From Pyrrhoderma lamaoense (lineage: Eukaryota; Basidiomycota; Agaricomycetes; Hymenochaetales; Hymenochaetaceae), in assembly GCA_002794735.1 (NCBI GenBank), contig NBAZ01000010.1, positions 496,001 through 560,000 on the forward strand: 64,000 nucleotides of DNA. The letters are read 5' to 3'. The notes beneath the pieces are model-generated. The model was given only the letters and a program-made list of their open reading frames with translations. It searched no databases and had not been told where the DNA came from. Numbering within the stretch: the stretch's first letter is position 1; each line of letters begins with the position of its first letter. Below, piece by piece: positions 37,693 to 49,416 of this stretch. The position numbers and the translations under genes were made by a program.

Positions 37693-38878
37693 ATGCAGTT
37701 TCCAAAAGAGAACCCAATGTTGACTTTGACTAAAGAACGTATGTGACTACATAGATCATGCACCTAGGATATCCAAGATATTTAAGCTGTCTCGTTTCTA
37801 ATCCGCTAGCTCAGCAATGTATTTGGATAATTGAGATGCACAATGGCGAAGACAACAGGCTAACGCATGAGTTTATCAATCACGCCCTTATGCCAGCTTT
37901 GGATGCTGTAGAACGTGAATGGCGAGAGCTATGGCGTAACGCCCAAGCTTCTGCCCAAGCGAAGGTAAAACCCAAGCAAGGAGCCGATGGCGGAGGCGCT
38001 CTTATTCTGACGGGGAAGCTGAGCCAGGACAAATTCTTTAGTAACGGTACGGACTATCACCTTTTATACTTCTTGAAATATAACTGTGTTTTATGTAGGG
38101 CTTGATTTTGCAAAGGCGATAAAGGATCCTGGTTTCTTTCCCAGTATGTCACTCTTCATAGCATAGTACAAGTTAAAATTCACAAGTATGGGAACCATTA
38201 AGACGTTTATAACCCTCTTATATCGCGGACTCTATCTTTTCCAAGTGAGTTCTCGGGAAAAGCTTCATAATGGAACCTGATTCTGATGAACTAACATATC
38301 TACAGTCCCGGTGATTGCTGCAATAAATGGGCATTGTTTTGCTGGAGGTCTCATTCTTGCTCTCGCGTGTGATTATCGTGTCATGACAGATGGTAAAGAA
38401 AGGCGTGCATGGTGCTGCATGAACGAGGTCTGATTTATTGTATAGGCACCGGATTCGATATTAATGGTATAAGCAGGTCCACTTTGGTGCTCCATGGCCA
38501 TTATCTTTAGCTGCGATAGCTCGTGCAAAAGTATCCAATGCTAAAACTTTGAGAAAGCTAGCGCTTGAAGGGCATCGATTTACTCCACAAGAGGCACTTG
38601 AAGAGGGTATCATTGATGCGATCGCAGTTGGAAGTACTTCGGAATCAGTCATAAACGCAGCTCGACAAATTGCATTACAAAGAGCAGAGAATGCTAAGTC
38701 TGGGGTCTGGGGTTTGATAAAGGTACTTATTCATATATATACAATCCTCACAAATCGTCTACTAACTGTATGCATTCTTCAGAAAACTATATATTTACAG
38801 GCTTTCAAAGAAATTTCAAAAGATTATAGGACAGTTCAAGCTGTGCATGAAGATTATTCCTCAAGAGCTCGGCTATGA
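37693..38878 (+). CDS. Enoyl-CoA hydratase/isomerase family protein, peroxisomal (PTS1)
   Basis: Crotonase-fold enzyme, probably a delta3,delta2-enoyl-CoA isomerase or hydratase in fatty-acid beta-oxidation. Seven exons: 37693-37738, 37810-38046, 38099-38143, 38203-38244, 38306-38427, 38477-38722 and 38801-38878; 816 nt, 271 aa, all in phase. Order of blocks: [62 protein letters not shown] (oxyanion hole and CoA pocket), [28 protein letters not shown] and [20 protein letters not shown]. The protein ends in Ala-Arg-Leu, a valid type 1 peroxisomal targeting signal. An ATG at 37758 lies inside intron 1 and should not be used as start. Confidence 0.88.
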
Positions 38879-39048
38879 TATACTATTTCCACACAGAAAA
38901 CCAGGAGGTTCATTTTATGGAATCAGTCTATATTCATGTTTCATTGTTAAATAATATCAGTTGTAAATATAAAACTATAAAAAATAGGAATATATAACAC
39001 AACGCCTTACTTTCCGACCGGTTTAAAACTTTTTTGTCAGAGGACAAC

Positions 39049-39121
39049 TGTTTCAGCCAGGAATCGAACCTGGAACCTTCTGTGTGTTAGACAGAAATCA
39101 TAACCGCTAGACCACTGAAAC
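39049..39121 (-). tRNA. tRNA-Val (anticodon AAC)
   Basis: On the minus strand the acceptor stem GTTTCAG pairs with CTGAAAC. The D arm contains GTCTAGCGGTTAT, the anticodon stem-loop is TCTGT-CTAACAC-ACAGA with anticodon AAC, and the T arm reads CCAGGTTCGATTCCTGG. The discriminator is A at 39049. No intron. A TTTT Pol III stop lies about 20 nt downstream. Confidence 0.96.
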
Positions 39122-39397
39122 GTTACATACTTGTAGTACCCACTCTCTGTAGTAACCTGTGAAAAATGATGAAAAATAAATATAATCTATACACATACTG
39201 CTCAATTACAATAGTTCTGATCCCTGCATTGGTATAGTACATGGATCCATATTTATGTACAGTATATTATATAGTGTGATCATCACGTCCCTGACTACCT
39301 GAGAATCATAGATACAATTGTCACACATCCGTGACAGCGAGTAGTAACATCAAGACACGGCTTTTTTCAAAGATGTAGTTGTTTCGGACTGGGCTCC

Positions 39398-40654
39398 ATG
39401 TCGCGTTCATTGGCGTATTTTAAATCGTCTGCTGAATATCTTTTTCGACCAAGGTCACAGCGCTTCCAAGCGCATGATTGCTTGAGAGGAAGTCATGGGG
39501 CGGGTGTTAATGGAGGTAAGCATGTTCTCTGCACAAGCTCGTAGACAAGCGTAGCGTGTAGTAACCTCTCATTTTTTATAAGTACTCTTAAGACCGAAAA
39601 GATATGCCGCGACTGCAGCTGCCAGTCAGTCAATAGGCGCACAACAATCACCGGAGTATGATGGAGTGGATAATTGGGATGCCAATGGCCGCGAAGCCTC
39701 TTCTTCGAGTATTCTTTATCCTAAAAAAAGGCGGAAGACAGACCCTCGACCGGTCGTAGAACATTTAAAACGACTTTTTCCACCTCTTGAATTCCCTGAT
39801 GAGGTTGCTTTACAAATGCTCACTCATAAAAGTGCAACTGATGCATGGGCTGGACATAATGACAGACTCGCCTTTATTGGTGTGTAAACTAATCTCTCAA
39901 GATGCCGTGTTCCAATACTAATTCTCAATTCTGCTTGTGTCGCTGTCTATAAAACTCACAGGTCGACGGGTTCTGCACTCATATACTGTCCTTTTCCTCC
40001 AATCTGCTTCCCTCCAACTCTCCCGCACATCCCCTTCCTCAATAGACCATACTCTTCCCTTTGATTTCGATCAACTAGCGTACCGTGCCACTTTCACTCA
40101 CCTACTAGGTGAACATGTTGGTAACCAATGGAACCTGGCCGACGTTATGTTATGGACTCCACCGCTACCTAGAAAAGGCTATACCGCAGTTGAGGAACTG
40201 ACAAAAAGTCCTGGACTGTATAAGGTACAAGGTACTACTGTAGAAGGGATCATGGGTGGCATTTTTCATCAATTTGTGAGTTTTTACACTATGTCCCCGA
40301 ATTAACGTTTGTAGTCTGAGCTTGGTTGTTACAAACTCCTCGATTACTCAGGGAGGTTCTGTTGCTCAGCGTGTATTTCATACCCGAGTTCTTCCCTATA
40401 TTCTCTGTCCTGGGACGCCGTTTGGGTTGCATGATGCATTCCATCATGCCGCAAGAGAGTTGCAAGCTAAAATGGGGGGCCCAAGCGGATTAGTTCTACC
40501 TTCATCGGAAGCAAAGTCCGCTCAGCAGTCAAAACGGGCTGTATCGTCTTCTCAACCAAAATCTTCGTTCATGTTTGAAGAACGAGAGAGCCGGCCATCA
40601 GTGGAACTTGGACAAGAAAAGAAACGAGTGCTTTTGTATGTCTTTTTCTATTGA
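39398..40654 (+). CDS. MRPL3: Mitochondrial large-ribosomal-subunit protein mL44 (MRPL3 type)
   Basis: RNase III-like structural protein of the mitoribosome. Exons 39398-39515, 39583-39879, 39962-40275 and 40352-40654; 1,032 nt, 343 aa, in phase. The N-terminus (MSRSLAYFKSSAEYLFRPRS) is Arg/Ser-rich like a mitochondrial presequence. Next come VVEHLKRLFPPLEFPDEVAL, the RNase III-derived LTHKSATDAWAGHNDRLAFIG, the helical core with RATFTHLLGEHVGNQWNL and TVEGIMGGIFHQFGGSVAQRV, and a DSRM-like tail. The catalytic Glu/Asp set of true RNase III is not kept, as expected. The C-terminus may be longer: a GTATGT donor at about 40,636 could lead into another exon near 40,700-40,800. Confidence 0.82.
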
Positions 40655-41310
40655 ACATCCGTAAAAAAAGAGTGCGCGCCGACTAAAACTGTCTTCGTAT
40701 CTTAAAATAGATAAAACATTCCAAGTTTGGAGGAGCTCTACACATATCTTTTCCAGAAATTGTTCCGCTTTTCTGGCATTTGAATAATGCACATCGGTCT
40801 TAGAGTTGGGATTTTTCTTGGCTGGTAGGACCTATCCGGGATTATTTATCATTAACAAGCCTTCATTGGGAGCATAGTAGACATAATCAATCTGGCAAAA
40901 AAACATATAATCGCTTGGTATAATAATACTCACTTATTACTTCTCATCTTAATCCGAACTTTATCTCTTCGGTTTATAACACAGGAAGTTATTAACATCT
41001 CTAAGAGGAAACTCAGTTTAATGAAACCATGGCAAGCTCAAGTTAAACAATGTTTATAAAATGAAGGATGTATTGGAATATATCTGTCTATGATTGCTAC
41101 ATAAGCCATCTTATACTCGTACATACATAACAAGTACCATATAGCCAGTGAAATATAGAGAATAAAAGGAGAGTTGGAATGTAAGTATTAAAACCCCATA
41201 ATAAAAGAAGGAAATACAGCAGGAAAAAACTTCAAAGGAAGGAGATAGAAGAAGAAAAATAGAAAAAAAGGTGGACCAAAAACACAGTCTAATTATGAAT
41301 TCACTTGAGG
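40655..41310. other. Convergent 3' spacer, about 650 bp
   Basis: Between mL44 (+) and the chitinase (-). No gene seen, apart from the possible extra mL44 exon near 40,700-40,800. Confidence 0.5.
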
Positions 41311-43145
41311 TTAACAGTCACCAGTACTGCCACTATCACCAATGGCCTCACGAATAGAATCTAGTAGGGTGTCATTTGAGTCTCCACCGGCTTGCCACAT
41401 GGCAAAGCCTGCAAGACCACTATCGGCGATGAATTTACCCTTTGCAGCTAGAAGAAGAAACGGTGTCAGAAATCAAGTAAACGGTACTAGTTAACAGGGG
41501 TAAGGGGAGATATTTGCATACCGAAGGATGTTGCATCGTCATAGGAAACCATCACTTGAGTGTTCGGGTTGTAGACGTAAGGCTAGAAAGCAACAATATA
41601 ACTCATATAAGTATTTGATTTCACCAGGGGAAAGCGTTTATGATTATTATAGCGGAGACACCCGATACTTACCGTCTGACTACAATCATCAAATCTATAA
41701 TATATTCCGTCAGCTGCGGTCCCGTTCGAGTCCAAGAATCCATTCTCAATAAGACCCCAGTAATTAAAGATACCACCAGTCTGCACCGGGGTACCACAAA
41801 CGTCAGTCTCTCCTGAAGATCCCGAAGCATCCCAAGAGTCTCCGGCGGGCTGGTTCGCAGCATCAAATGCAGGGTAACTAGCTAATTGTCCTGTTGAATT
41901 ATCAATTGCGTTGGCATTGGAAACGCTGAATGAGTGACCATAGGAGGCAACACCAAGAACGATTTGAGAAGTTGGGAAACCCGCGGCCGACCAGGTATTG
42001 ACAGCGCTTACAGCAGAGCCTTGCTGGTCCGCAGCTGCTGCACATGTATCGTTCAAGGGTGCGTTAGGGCCTACGCCGAGAGAAGATGACCATGAACCCC
42101 AAACATCGTAATTCATAATGGCTGTTTAAATATAGATAAAAAAAGGTTTGGAGTTATCCATATTATAGTAAGGCTACTGTGTTCATTAATTTTATGAAAG
42201 CATTAGTAACTCACAAATGAAATCAAGAACTTGGCTGAATTGAGAGACGTCTGTGAGCGGAGTACCGTCGGGGCCATTCCAAGGCTTTATCGAAGTTGCA
42301 GCTGAGAGTGTGATGTTCGCTCCAGCTGGATCTGCACGAAGCTCTTGAAGGAGGACAAGAAGTTTGAGGCGTCGGAAGTAGACACAGTATTACAGCCGAT
42401 TCCGTCACCGTTGGGAAACTCCCAGCTGAGATTGAAAGGAAGGAAGGCAGATGAGAAAACGTTTGGGTTTATTACTGTGAATGAAGTGGAGCTCACTCAA
42501 AGTCTAGACCGTCTAAACTATATTGCGACACAAGGCCGAGAAGAGATTGTACAAAACTAGTACGGTTCTCCTCACTTGCTACATTTGATGAATAGAAACG
42601 GGAGCCTCCCCAGCCACCGACAGAAAGCATCGCTTTCACACCCTTTCAAAAAAATAAACTCAAATTAGTGATGTACGGTCGAATATAAATTTCAATCTCA
42701 CATTTTGGTGAGCGAGTGAGACAAAATCAGGTAGCTGGCTTGCATCGCTACTCTCAAGAGTAGCACCCGTCCCATCATCTGTTGTGACCCTATTTCAATT
42801 CCGATAATTCCAATAATCTGCATTTAGTTTGGTTCCTAACGTGGAATAGCTCAAAGATTCGACTTACGCAAATGCGTATATAACATGGGTGTATTTCGAC
42901 CAGGAGATATTTTGAGCAGGGAATTTCGAACCATCCCAGCCAGCAAACCAGGTCGCGGCTATAGATGAATCGGTGGTATTCTCTGCAGCCGCAAGACATG
43001 ATGTACTGGACGCAGAGGCAGCAAGTGCACTAGTAGAAGAAGATGGTACCAAACCGCACAGCGGGGCCCCTAGAGCAGGTGTGACACCAAGACTCAAAGG
43101 AATTGCAAGGCTTATTAGTGGTATAAAAGCTTTCAGACCAGCCAT
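41311..43145 (-). CDS. Secreted GH18 chitinase
   Basis: Hydrolyses chitin; secreted or cell-wall. The start at 43145 gives a signal peptide (LKAFIPLISLAIPLSLGVTP). After a Ser/Ala-rich linker come TWFAGWDGSKFPAQNISW, VIYAFAV, VKAMLSVGGWGGSRFYSS, and the catalytic motif DGLDFDWEFPNGDG, formed across an intron, so the GH18 DxxDxDWE with its acid Glu is intact. Then NYDVWGSWSSSLGVG, QIVLGVASYGHSFSV and the last exon ending MWQAGGDSND... at 41311. Frame is lost at 42360-42361 (AACTTCTTG): one more T gives NFLVLLQELRADPAGANITL. Exon 1 is 43145-42868. No chitin-binding module is seen. Confidence 0.9.
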
Positions 43146-43891
43146 GGTAAGCATATAAGAAACTGAATACAGATCAGAAGGTAAATTGCACAAGTTAGTG
43201 GAGGTTCAGCTGAACGGATCGTCAAGATCCAGTACCACAGAAAGGTAGCTAGAAAGGAGAAAGAAGGGAAAAGAAGGATATGATATTGAAAATGCCATCT
43301 TTACTGCTTTTTATAACTCAATCACGATATAACAAAGCGGCTGGTGGCAGGGTGACATGAGGCACCTAATATGGGAACCTTGAGGCATATCTGATCATAA
43401 CCTTGTGTTTGATATTTGAATCATTAGCCTTTTGGAAGCTTTTTTTCAGACAATAATTTTCCGGAGACAAAGGAATTTAGGGCCTTATTCTATTCTTCTC
43501 GATACCCTGAGCTTCTCAGGCACGTGTTATTTGCTATATTTGACGACGGGCAATTCAGAGTGTACTATCGCTAGTTCAATTGCTGATCAATAAAGATTAT
43601 TGTAAACCGATGGATTCTGCAACGATGCTGGCTTTGTTCATGAAATGATGGCGCTTGAAACTTAAAACAGATCCACGGGTTTCTAGAATGAGAGTCTCAT
43701 GAATGGGACGAAACCAATGCAGTCTGAAATGGACAAATGAATCCTTACAATAACAACATAAAATTGACATATAATCCAGTAACATCCTCGAGCCAAGACT
43801 GAAGAGAGGAGCTGAATTGGCATAACTAAGGAGATACAAAATCGCTAAAACTTCCACTGTAATAAACCCATTTCCGTCGCCCTCCATAGCT
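43146..43891. other. Intergenic spacer, about 750 bp
   Basis: Upstream side of the chitinase gene and 3' side of SRP19. No feature recognised. Confidence 0.5.
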
Positions 43892-44951
43892 TCAGCCTCG
43901 CACCCGCACAACCTTCCTCTTTCCTTTTCCGCTCATCCCTGGCAGTGCGGCGGTATTGTCTGCAGCATTTAGGCCTGCTTTGATCGTATCAATCAGCATA
44001 CCCGTTTCCAATGCAGGAGAGTACGCGGACACGCGGCTTGCAAGAGGAGGGATAGGTTCAGGTGGTGAAGGTAAGGCTCTATTACACTGAGTATGGGATA
44101 CCCTCGACTTGTCCTTTCCTCCTTTTTTCGTCGACCCGCCTGATTTTACCTTTTGGCCCGACTGTTTTGCAGGAGCGGCCTCTGTGGTTCGTGAAGTGTC
44201 AAAGGGAGGCTTCGGTATCAATTCAGGTTTGACGCTTTGTATATAAAACGCAATCGCTTCCAATAATTGCTTTTCTAGAATCATTCACAGACAAGATTGG
44301 CCATTATCACCGCTTTTATAAGACAAATGAGTAGATAACAATAAGATGATGCACAGACTTGTTTTATAGCGCTCATTTACAAGTTTTCCGTCGCGCTTCC
44401 ATTGTACACGCACTCGTCCTGGGTTCTGCCAGTCACTAGGATGGCATTTCTGGACTTCGTGAAGTGTCCCGAAACCGAGTCGAACAGTTGCATCCGCGAT
44501 ATCTTTGCTTAGAGGCCACCAGACAGCTTTCGTACGCGGAATGCGACGTGAACCATCACCATATTTTCGTTTAGCGTCTATGTATATTGGATAGATACAA
44601 ATCCATCTACAATTTGTCTGCATTAGTCGGACCATTCTGAGTTATGCTATGAACCGTAAGAAGAATGTATGCACTTTTTGTAAGGTGTTAAATCTGATAT
44701 AGTAGGATTTGGTTGTTGAGTCTGTGGTACACCGAAACCAGGAGATAACTGTGATGGCTTGCAGGCCCCGGATTAAAGGTAGGAGGACTTAAAATATTAG
44801 AGTCATCCCCATCACTTTCTACCTCGTCATCTGAGTCAATTGACTTGATAAGAGCACCCTTGGAACCGGTATTTGGGAGAGAACGCGTAGGAAGAGGGAG
44901 GTCTGTATCGTCGTCGAATTCTTCGATTGTTGCCTGAATTCTTCTCGACAT
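43892..44951 (-). CDS. SEC65: Signal recognition particle subunit SRP19 (Sec65)
   Basis: RNA-binding SRP subunit needed for particle assembly. Exons 44951-44675, 44606-44359 and 44274-43892. Exon 1 encodes an acidic leader (EEFDDDTDLPLPTRSLPNTG). Exon 2 is the SRP19 core: WICIYPIYIDAKRKYGDG, RRIPRTKAVWWPLSKDIADA, GTLHEVQKCHPSDWQNPG and RVRVQWKRDGKLVNERYK. Exon 3 gives KKQLLEAIAFYIQ and a Lys/Gly-rich tail ending GKGKRKVVRVRG. In exon 1 the frame breaks near 44756 (AGCCATC); one extra C restores PASPSQLSPGFGVPQ and makes 909 nt (302 aa) in phase. It is divergent from VPS29, whose start is 212 bp away. Confidence 0.9.
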
Positions 44952-45163
44952 ATTTCTAGATGATGAAAGTGACAATATAACCAGTAATTATGATGATGTT
45001 CTGTGACAAGTACACTCAGTAACTCTAAGCATAAAGTGACATTCTCGTGGAGTTTGAGTACAACATAATACTATACGTTTGTGACATGGTGTAAACATTC
45101 TCACGAGTATCAATGGTAGAACTGATATATTAATGGACCGCGCTGCTACTACATGCACTAGCA

Positions 45164-46039
45164 ATGGTCCTCGTACTCGTCATTGGAGACTTGCATATTC
45201 CCCACAGAACTCACGACCTCCCAGCAAAGTTCAAAAAGCTTCTTGTCCCAGGGAAAATACAGCAAATCATATGCACAGGTAATGTCTGTGACAAGGAGAC
45301 TCTAGATTACCTCCGTGGGGTAGCACCAGATGTGAACGTCGTACGTGGGGACTACGATGAGGTTCGTATTCATCCTACTTCGACTTATTTAAGAATATGC
45401 TGAGTTGAAACTTTGGCGGCTTGATAGAATCCAGCTTTTCCTATGTCCATCACACTTACGCATGCTCCGATTAGAATAGGTGTAATACACGGCCACCAAT
45501 GTATACCTTCAGGTGACTTGGATTCATTAAATGCCATCGCTAGACAAATGGATGTGGATGTACTTATCTCCGGGCACACACATACGTACGTCTTATATTT
45601 CTATACAAGTACTATAACTTTCCATCTCTTCACACCTCACTCAATAATTCTATGTATCAGCTTCCAAGCCACGGAGTTTGAGGGCAAATTCTTCTTAAAT
45701 CCTGGAACTGCTACTGGTGCATGGACAGGATCCTTCACTGAGTAAGTCTCGTTAACATTTCCATCTTAACGCTCATTTCACACCATGATCTGGGAAATTA
45801 ATGCTTAAATTCCGCTTGCTTCTAGCGATCCTCCGCCTTCTTTTGCACTCATGGATATCCAGGGGCCTGTGGTTGTTACTTACCTTTATCAGCTACATGA
45901 GGGCGAGGTGCGCGTGGAGAAGATTGAATGGCGAAGAGAAGTCGCACCAATCCCGTCTCCTACGCTCAAACCAAATGTAACACTCCCGCAGTCCATCCCT
46001 TCAAGTCCTCCAGCCACCGCACAGCATAGTGTATGGTAG
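45164..46039 (+). CDS. VPS29: Retromer subunit VPS29
   Basis: Calcineurin-like-fold scaffold of the retromer cargo-selective complex on endosomes. Exons 45164-45361, 45428-45585, 45661-45741 and 45826-46039; 651 nt, 216 aa, in phase. Signature blocks are [73 protein letters not shown] and [12 protein letters not shown]. The metallophosphoesterase positions are partly kept, as usual in VPS29, which is considered catalytically weak or inactive. The C-terminus carries a Pro/Ser tail longer than the animal protein. Confidence 0.96.
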
Positions 46040-46936
46040 AGCCGACAAGGACTACAAATGTGTCTTGCATTCTTTGTGATGTTTCGTCTTCTATTTATTT
46101 TTCACAATTATGTCTGTACCAATTCTTTTATTAGTGTTGACGACATCGATATATCACCACGTTCACCATGTTCATCACGTTTCTAGCCAATTGAAAATAT
46201 GTGCATTGTATTGTTTAAGCTGCGGATATAGCTAGGTTGATGTGATAATATAATCCCGCGGATTTCAAATGACATCTGGATTCTTCACAATATCTTCACA
46301 GACTTATCTGTAAGAATCTATACAAAGTAGGAGCTCGAAGCAGATTTTAATATTGAGGATGTTTTAATGGACTCTGCGCGCCTAGTCCCTGCTTACCTTT
46401 CAGGAGAAGATAGTGTGTGTCTTACTTCATTGGGGAACCGATTTCGGAGTAGTCCCCTTATAATTATAAAGTCAGTATATTCAAGGTTGTGCGATATGAT
46501 CAGACTCTGAGTTTATTATATCATCCCCGGTGCGAGGTAATGACGAAAAAGCTCGTCAGAATACTGAAGCGGCCGATACGGAAGAGTTGATTTCTAAAGA
46601 TTTCTCAAAAAATAGGGTTAGTAATATAGAAAAAGTAGAAAAACGAGTTTCAAAATGAAGTGTAAAATGAGGACTGTCTGATGGAGGATTGAGGGTGTGT
46701 GGACTTTATGTACAAAAAAGGGAATGTGTACTCACCCCGAGCCCGGGTTATATCCTCTTAAAGTGTTCTGGTTCCCATGCTACTAGTCCGTTCCTTCGGT
46801 TGGAACGTCATCTAGTCCTGCTGATCGTGTTATACTAGAGATAGTCTTAGATAAATCCTTACAAAATGTTACCCGATCCTGGAAGGTCCTGGATCATATA
46901 AATTCCCTCTGTCAACCCCAACCAAAGGTTCATCCT
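46040..46936. other. Intergenic spacer, about 900 bp
   Basis: 3' side of VPS29 and promoter side of the quinone reductase gene. No feature recognised. Confidence 0.5.
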
Positions 46937-48004
46937 ATGTGCAATCCTTTCAGTAAAAAGACCAGAGAAAACTTAGAGGACCCTCAGCCCACTTCAAAAC
47001 CCAACAACACCACCACACCCACCGAGAAAGCCCCAAAGCTTGAAGCTCCTAACATGGCACCAAAGGTCGCAATTGTCATCTATTCGATGTATGGACACAT
47101 CGCTAAAAGTATGTACACGTAGCATCCATCGATGACCCATACTTTCTATCGATATCTTACATATAATTTCTCTTTCTTTAGTTGCAGAGCATGTCAAGAA
47201 AGGTGTAGAGTCTGCTGGTGGCACAGTTCAGATCTTCCAGTATGTTGTTGGTTTATTCATGTCAAGATGAACAATAGCTAAATATATGCTATCTCCTAGA
47301 ATCCCTGAGACACTCTCAGAGGAGGTGCTCAAACTGCTTCACGCTCCTGCCAAGCCTGATTACCCTGTCATTTCGCCCAATGACCTTGTGAACTATGACG
47401 CCTTCCTCTTTGGTATCCCCACCCGTTACGGTAACTTCCCTGGCCAATGGAAGGTATGTAGTACATATCTTTGCTCACACCTTTGTTTGCCTCCTTGTTC
47501 CTACTTTATCTTTCTATGTGACTCTCCCTTATATATTTCCCTTCACTCTATTACCCTGTCTCACGAAGACGGTATCACTACTTGATTATTTTAATCCTTC
47601 TCTTTTTACTCTTCTTCAGAGATAACATTACTCAAAGCTATCATCTTTTCTCATCTTTCTAGGCTTTCTGGGATGCAACCGGCGGCCTTTGGGCACAGGG
47701 TGCTCTCCACGGAAAGTATGCGGGTATTTTCGTTAGCACTGGTACCCCTGGAGGAGGACAGGAAGTGACTATCTCAAACTCAATATCGACTTTGGTTCAT
47801 CACGGAATTATTTTCGTCCCTCTGGGTTACAAGAATGCGTTCCCCAAACTTACGAACCTTGATGTCGTACATGGTTCATCACCGTGGGGAGCTGGTGCAT
47901 TCGCTGCTGCAGATGGTAGCCGCCAACCCAACGAATTGGAACTCGAGATTGCGGAGATTCATGGGAAGACGTTCTATGAGACCGTCTCCAAGGTTGCCTT
48001 TTGA
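46937..48004 (+). CDS. Flavodoxin-like NAD(P)H:quinone oxidoreductase (WrbA/Pst2/Ycp4 family)
   Basis: FMN-dependent two-electron quinone reductase; the yeast relatives are eisosome- or membrane-associated. Exons 46937-47108, 47182-47239, 47300-47453 and 47663-48004; 726 nt, 241 aa, in phase. The FMN phosphate loop is [12 protein letters not shown], the second FMN loop is [19 protein letters not shown] followed by TGGLW, and the third is [31 protein letters not shown] is the typical WrbA C-terminal block. A 39-residue Lys/Thr/Pro-rich extension precedes the internal ATG at MAPKVAIV, beginning MCNPF; the Cys near the N-terminus could be lipidated (inference). Confidence 0.93.
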
Positions 48005-49416
48005 TCTCGCGAATCCTATCAGTGTCATCCATTTGTCATAATTTCCCCCTCTTACCTCCAACGCATTTTTTTAAATTCTTCGCAAACTTTATTTTTCACC
48101 ATTCAAGACACTCTCCGTGCACGCGTACCCTTCAATGCATCTTTCGTCTAGTTCTTGACTAGTGGTGTCGGGAAGGAGAATTGTGGATGAAGGTGATTGG
48201 AACAAATAAACAAGGATATTGGACATTAAACTGTTCTTTAAAACAGATGTATAAGCGTTAGCTACAAAACCTGTAATAGATTAACTTTGCTCTTGCATTT
48301 TCTTTTAAAATGTCATGTTCTTACGACGAGACTTCGCAGGAGACCGATATGAAAGATCTGGAGATCCTTCTGATTTTTCATGGTAGCATAGGGACGCGCT
48401 ATGAGTCTTTTTTTGCAGGGGGGATTCTTGAACTTTACTGCACAAAAGAAACGATGAAGCTGAGCTATAAATAAAAAAAGAGGGGGCAAGCCCGTCGGTG
48501 ACATTCGGCCAGGGTTTGATTCTCTCAGGCGAAGTCTTTAAGATAATCGGTAGCTTTACTACAGTCATCCCTACTCGCGCGGAAAGGACGTTTAAGTAAG
48601 TTATATCTAGACCTTTATCTCTTTGATTTCTCCTAGCTTACTTTTAACTAAGAATATCCAAGTCACAGGAAAAGACACTAAGAAAGGAGGGAGGGAAAAT
48701 GATTCTGGAAAAGTGTTGATCCGTAAGAGTTTCCAAGTGATGTTGACGATGATGTACCTGGTGTACTCGTATTTGCACGTAAGAGAGTAGAAGTAGAGAA
48801 GCAAGAAATTGGTTCCGAAATGGAAGTAGAGATACATATGGAACAAGGATAATGCGAAGACTGGATAGTGAGTGCGTAAGTTCGAACTACAATTGAAGTA
48901 AAAACAATAGGATAAGAAAAGTCTTTACTGCGGCTCTCATGAACGGTATGATACTAGCACTATTGCCGCAGCATGAGTAATACTTTGCCAATAAGATACA
49001 CTCTGAATTCATTATAGATTATATCTAAATGTCATCAATATCATTAAATATATGGGCGGAGGTTGGAATAGATGGCTCATGGGATCAAATCATTTCATTT
49101 CAATTCTAAGAATAGAAACTATATTGTATTCATAGATAGATAAATACTATTCGTGGGAATCTTTTTGACCTTGTTTCTGACAATAATTTAGACGCGTCTG
49201 TCGCGTACTAAATATCGTTATTATTGTAGACCCCGGTCGATACTACAAAAAGCCACTGTGAGGCACAGGACCTTAGTTTTTCAGAAAATCAGAAGGGCAT
49301 TCTAAAGAAGATCAAGCAAACCTTCAAGATTGATCTTCACTTCATATCTAAAGTATAGCTATATCGGGTTTTAACATCAACTTCACTGTAGAGTTTGGAA
49401 ACTCAGGTTCTAGGAT
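48005..49416. other. Intergenic spacer, 1.4 kb
   Basis: No coding evidence in either strand. The ORFs at 48305-48568 and 48607-48846 are AT-rich and featureless. Confidence 0.5.

Noticed and set aside
37758..37809. Start of the enoyl-CoA hydratase at ATG 37758
   Set aside because: The segment lies in intron 1; the upstream exon (37693-37738) gives the family-typical N-terminus in phase.
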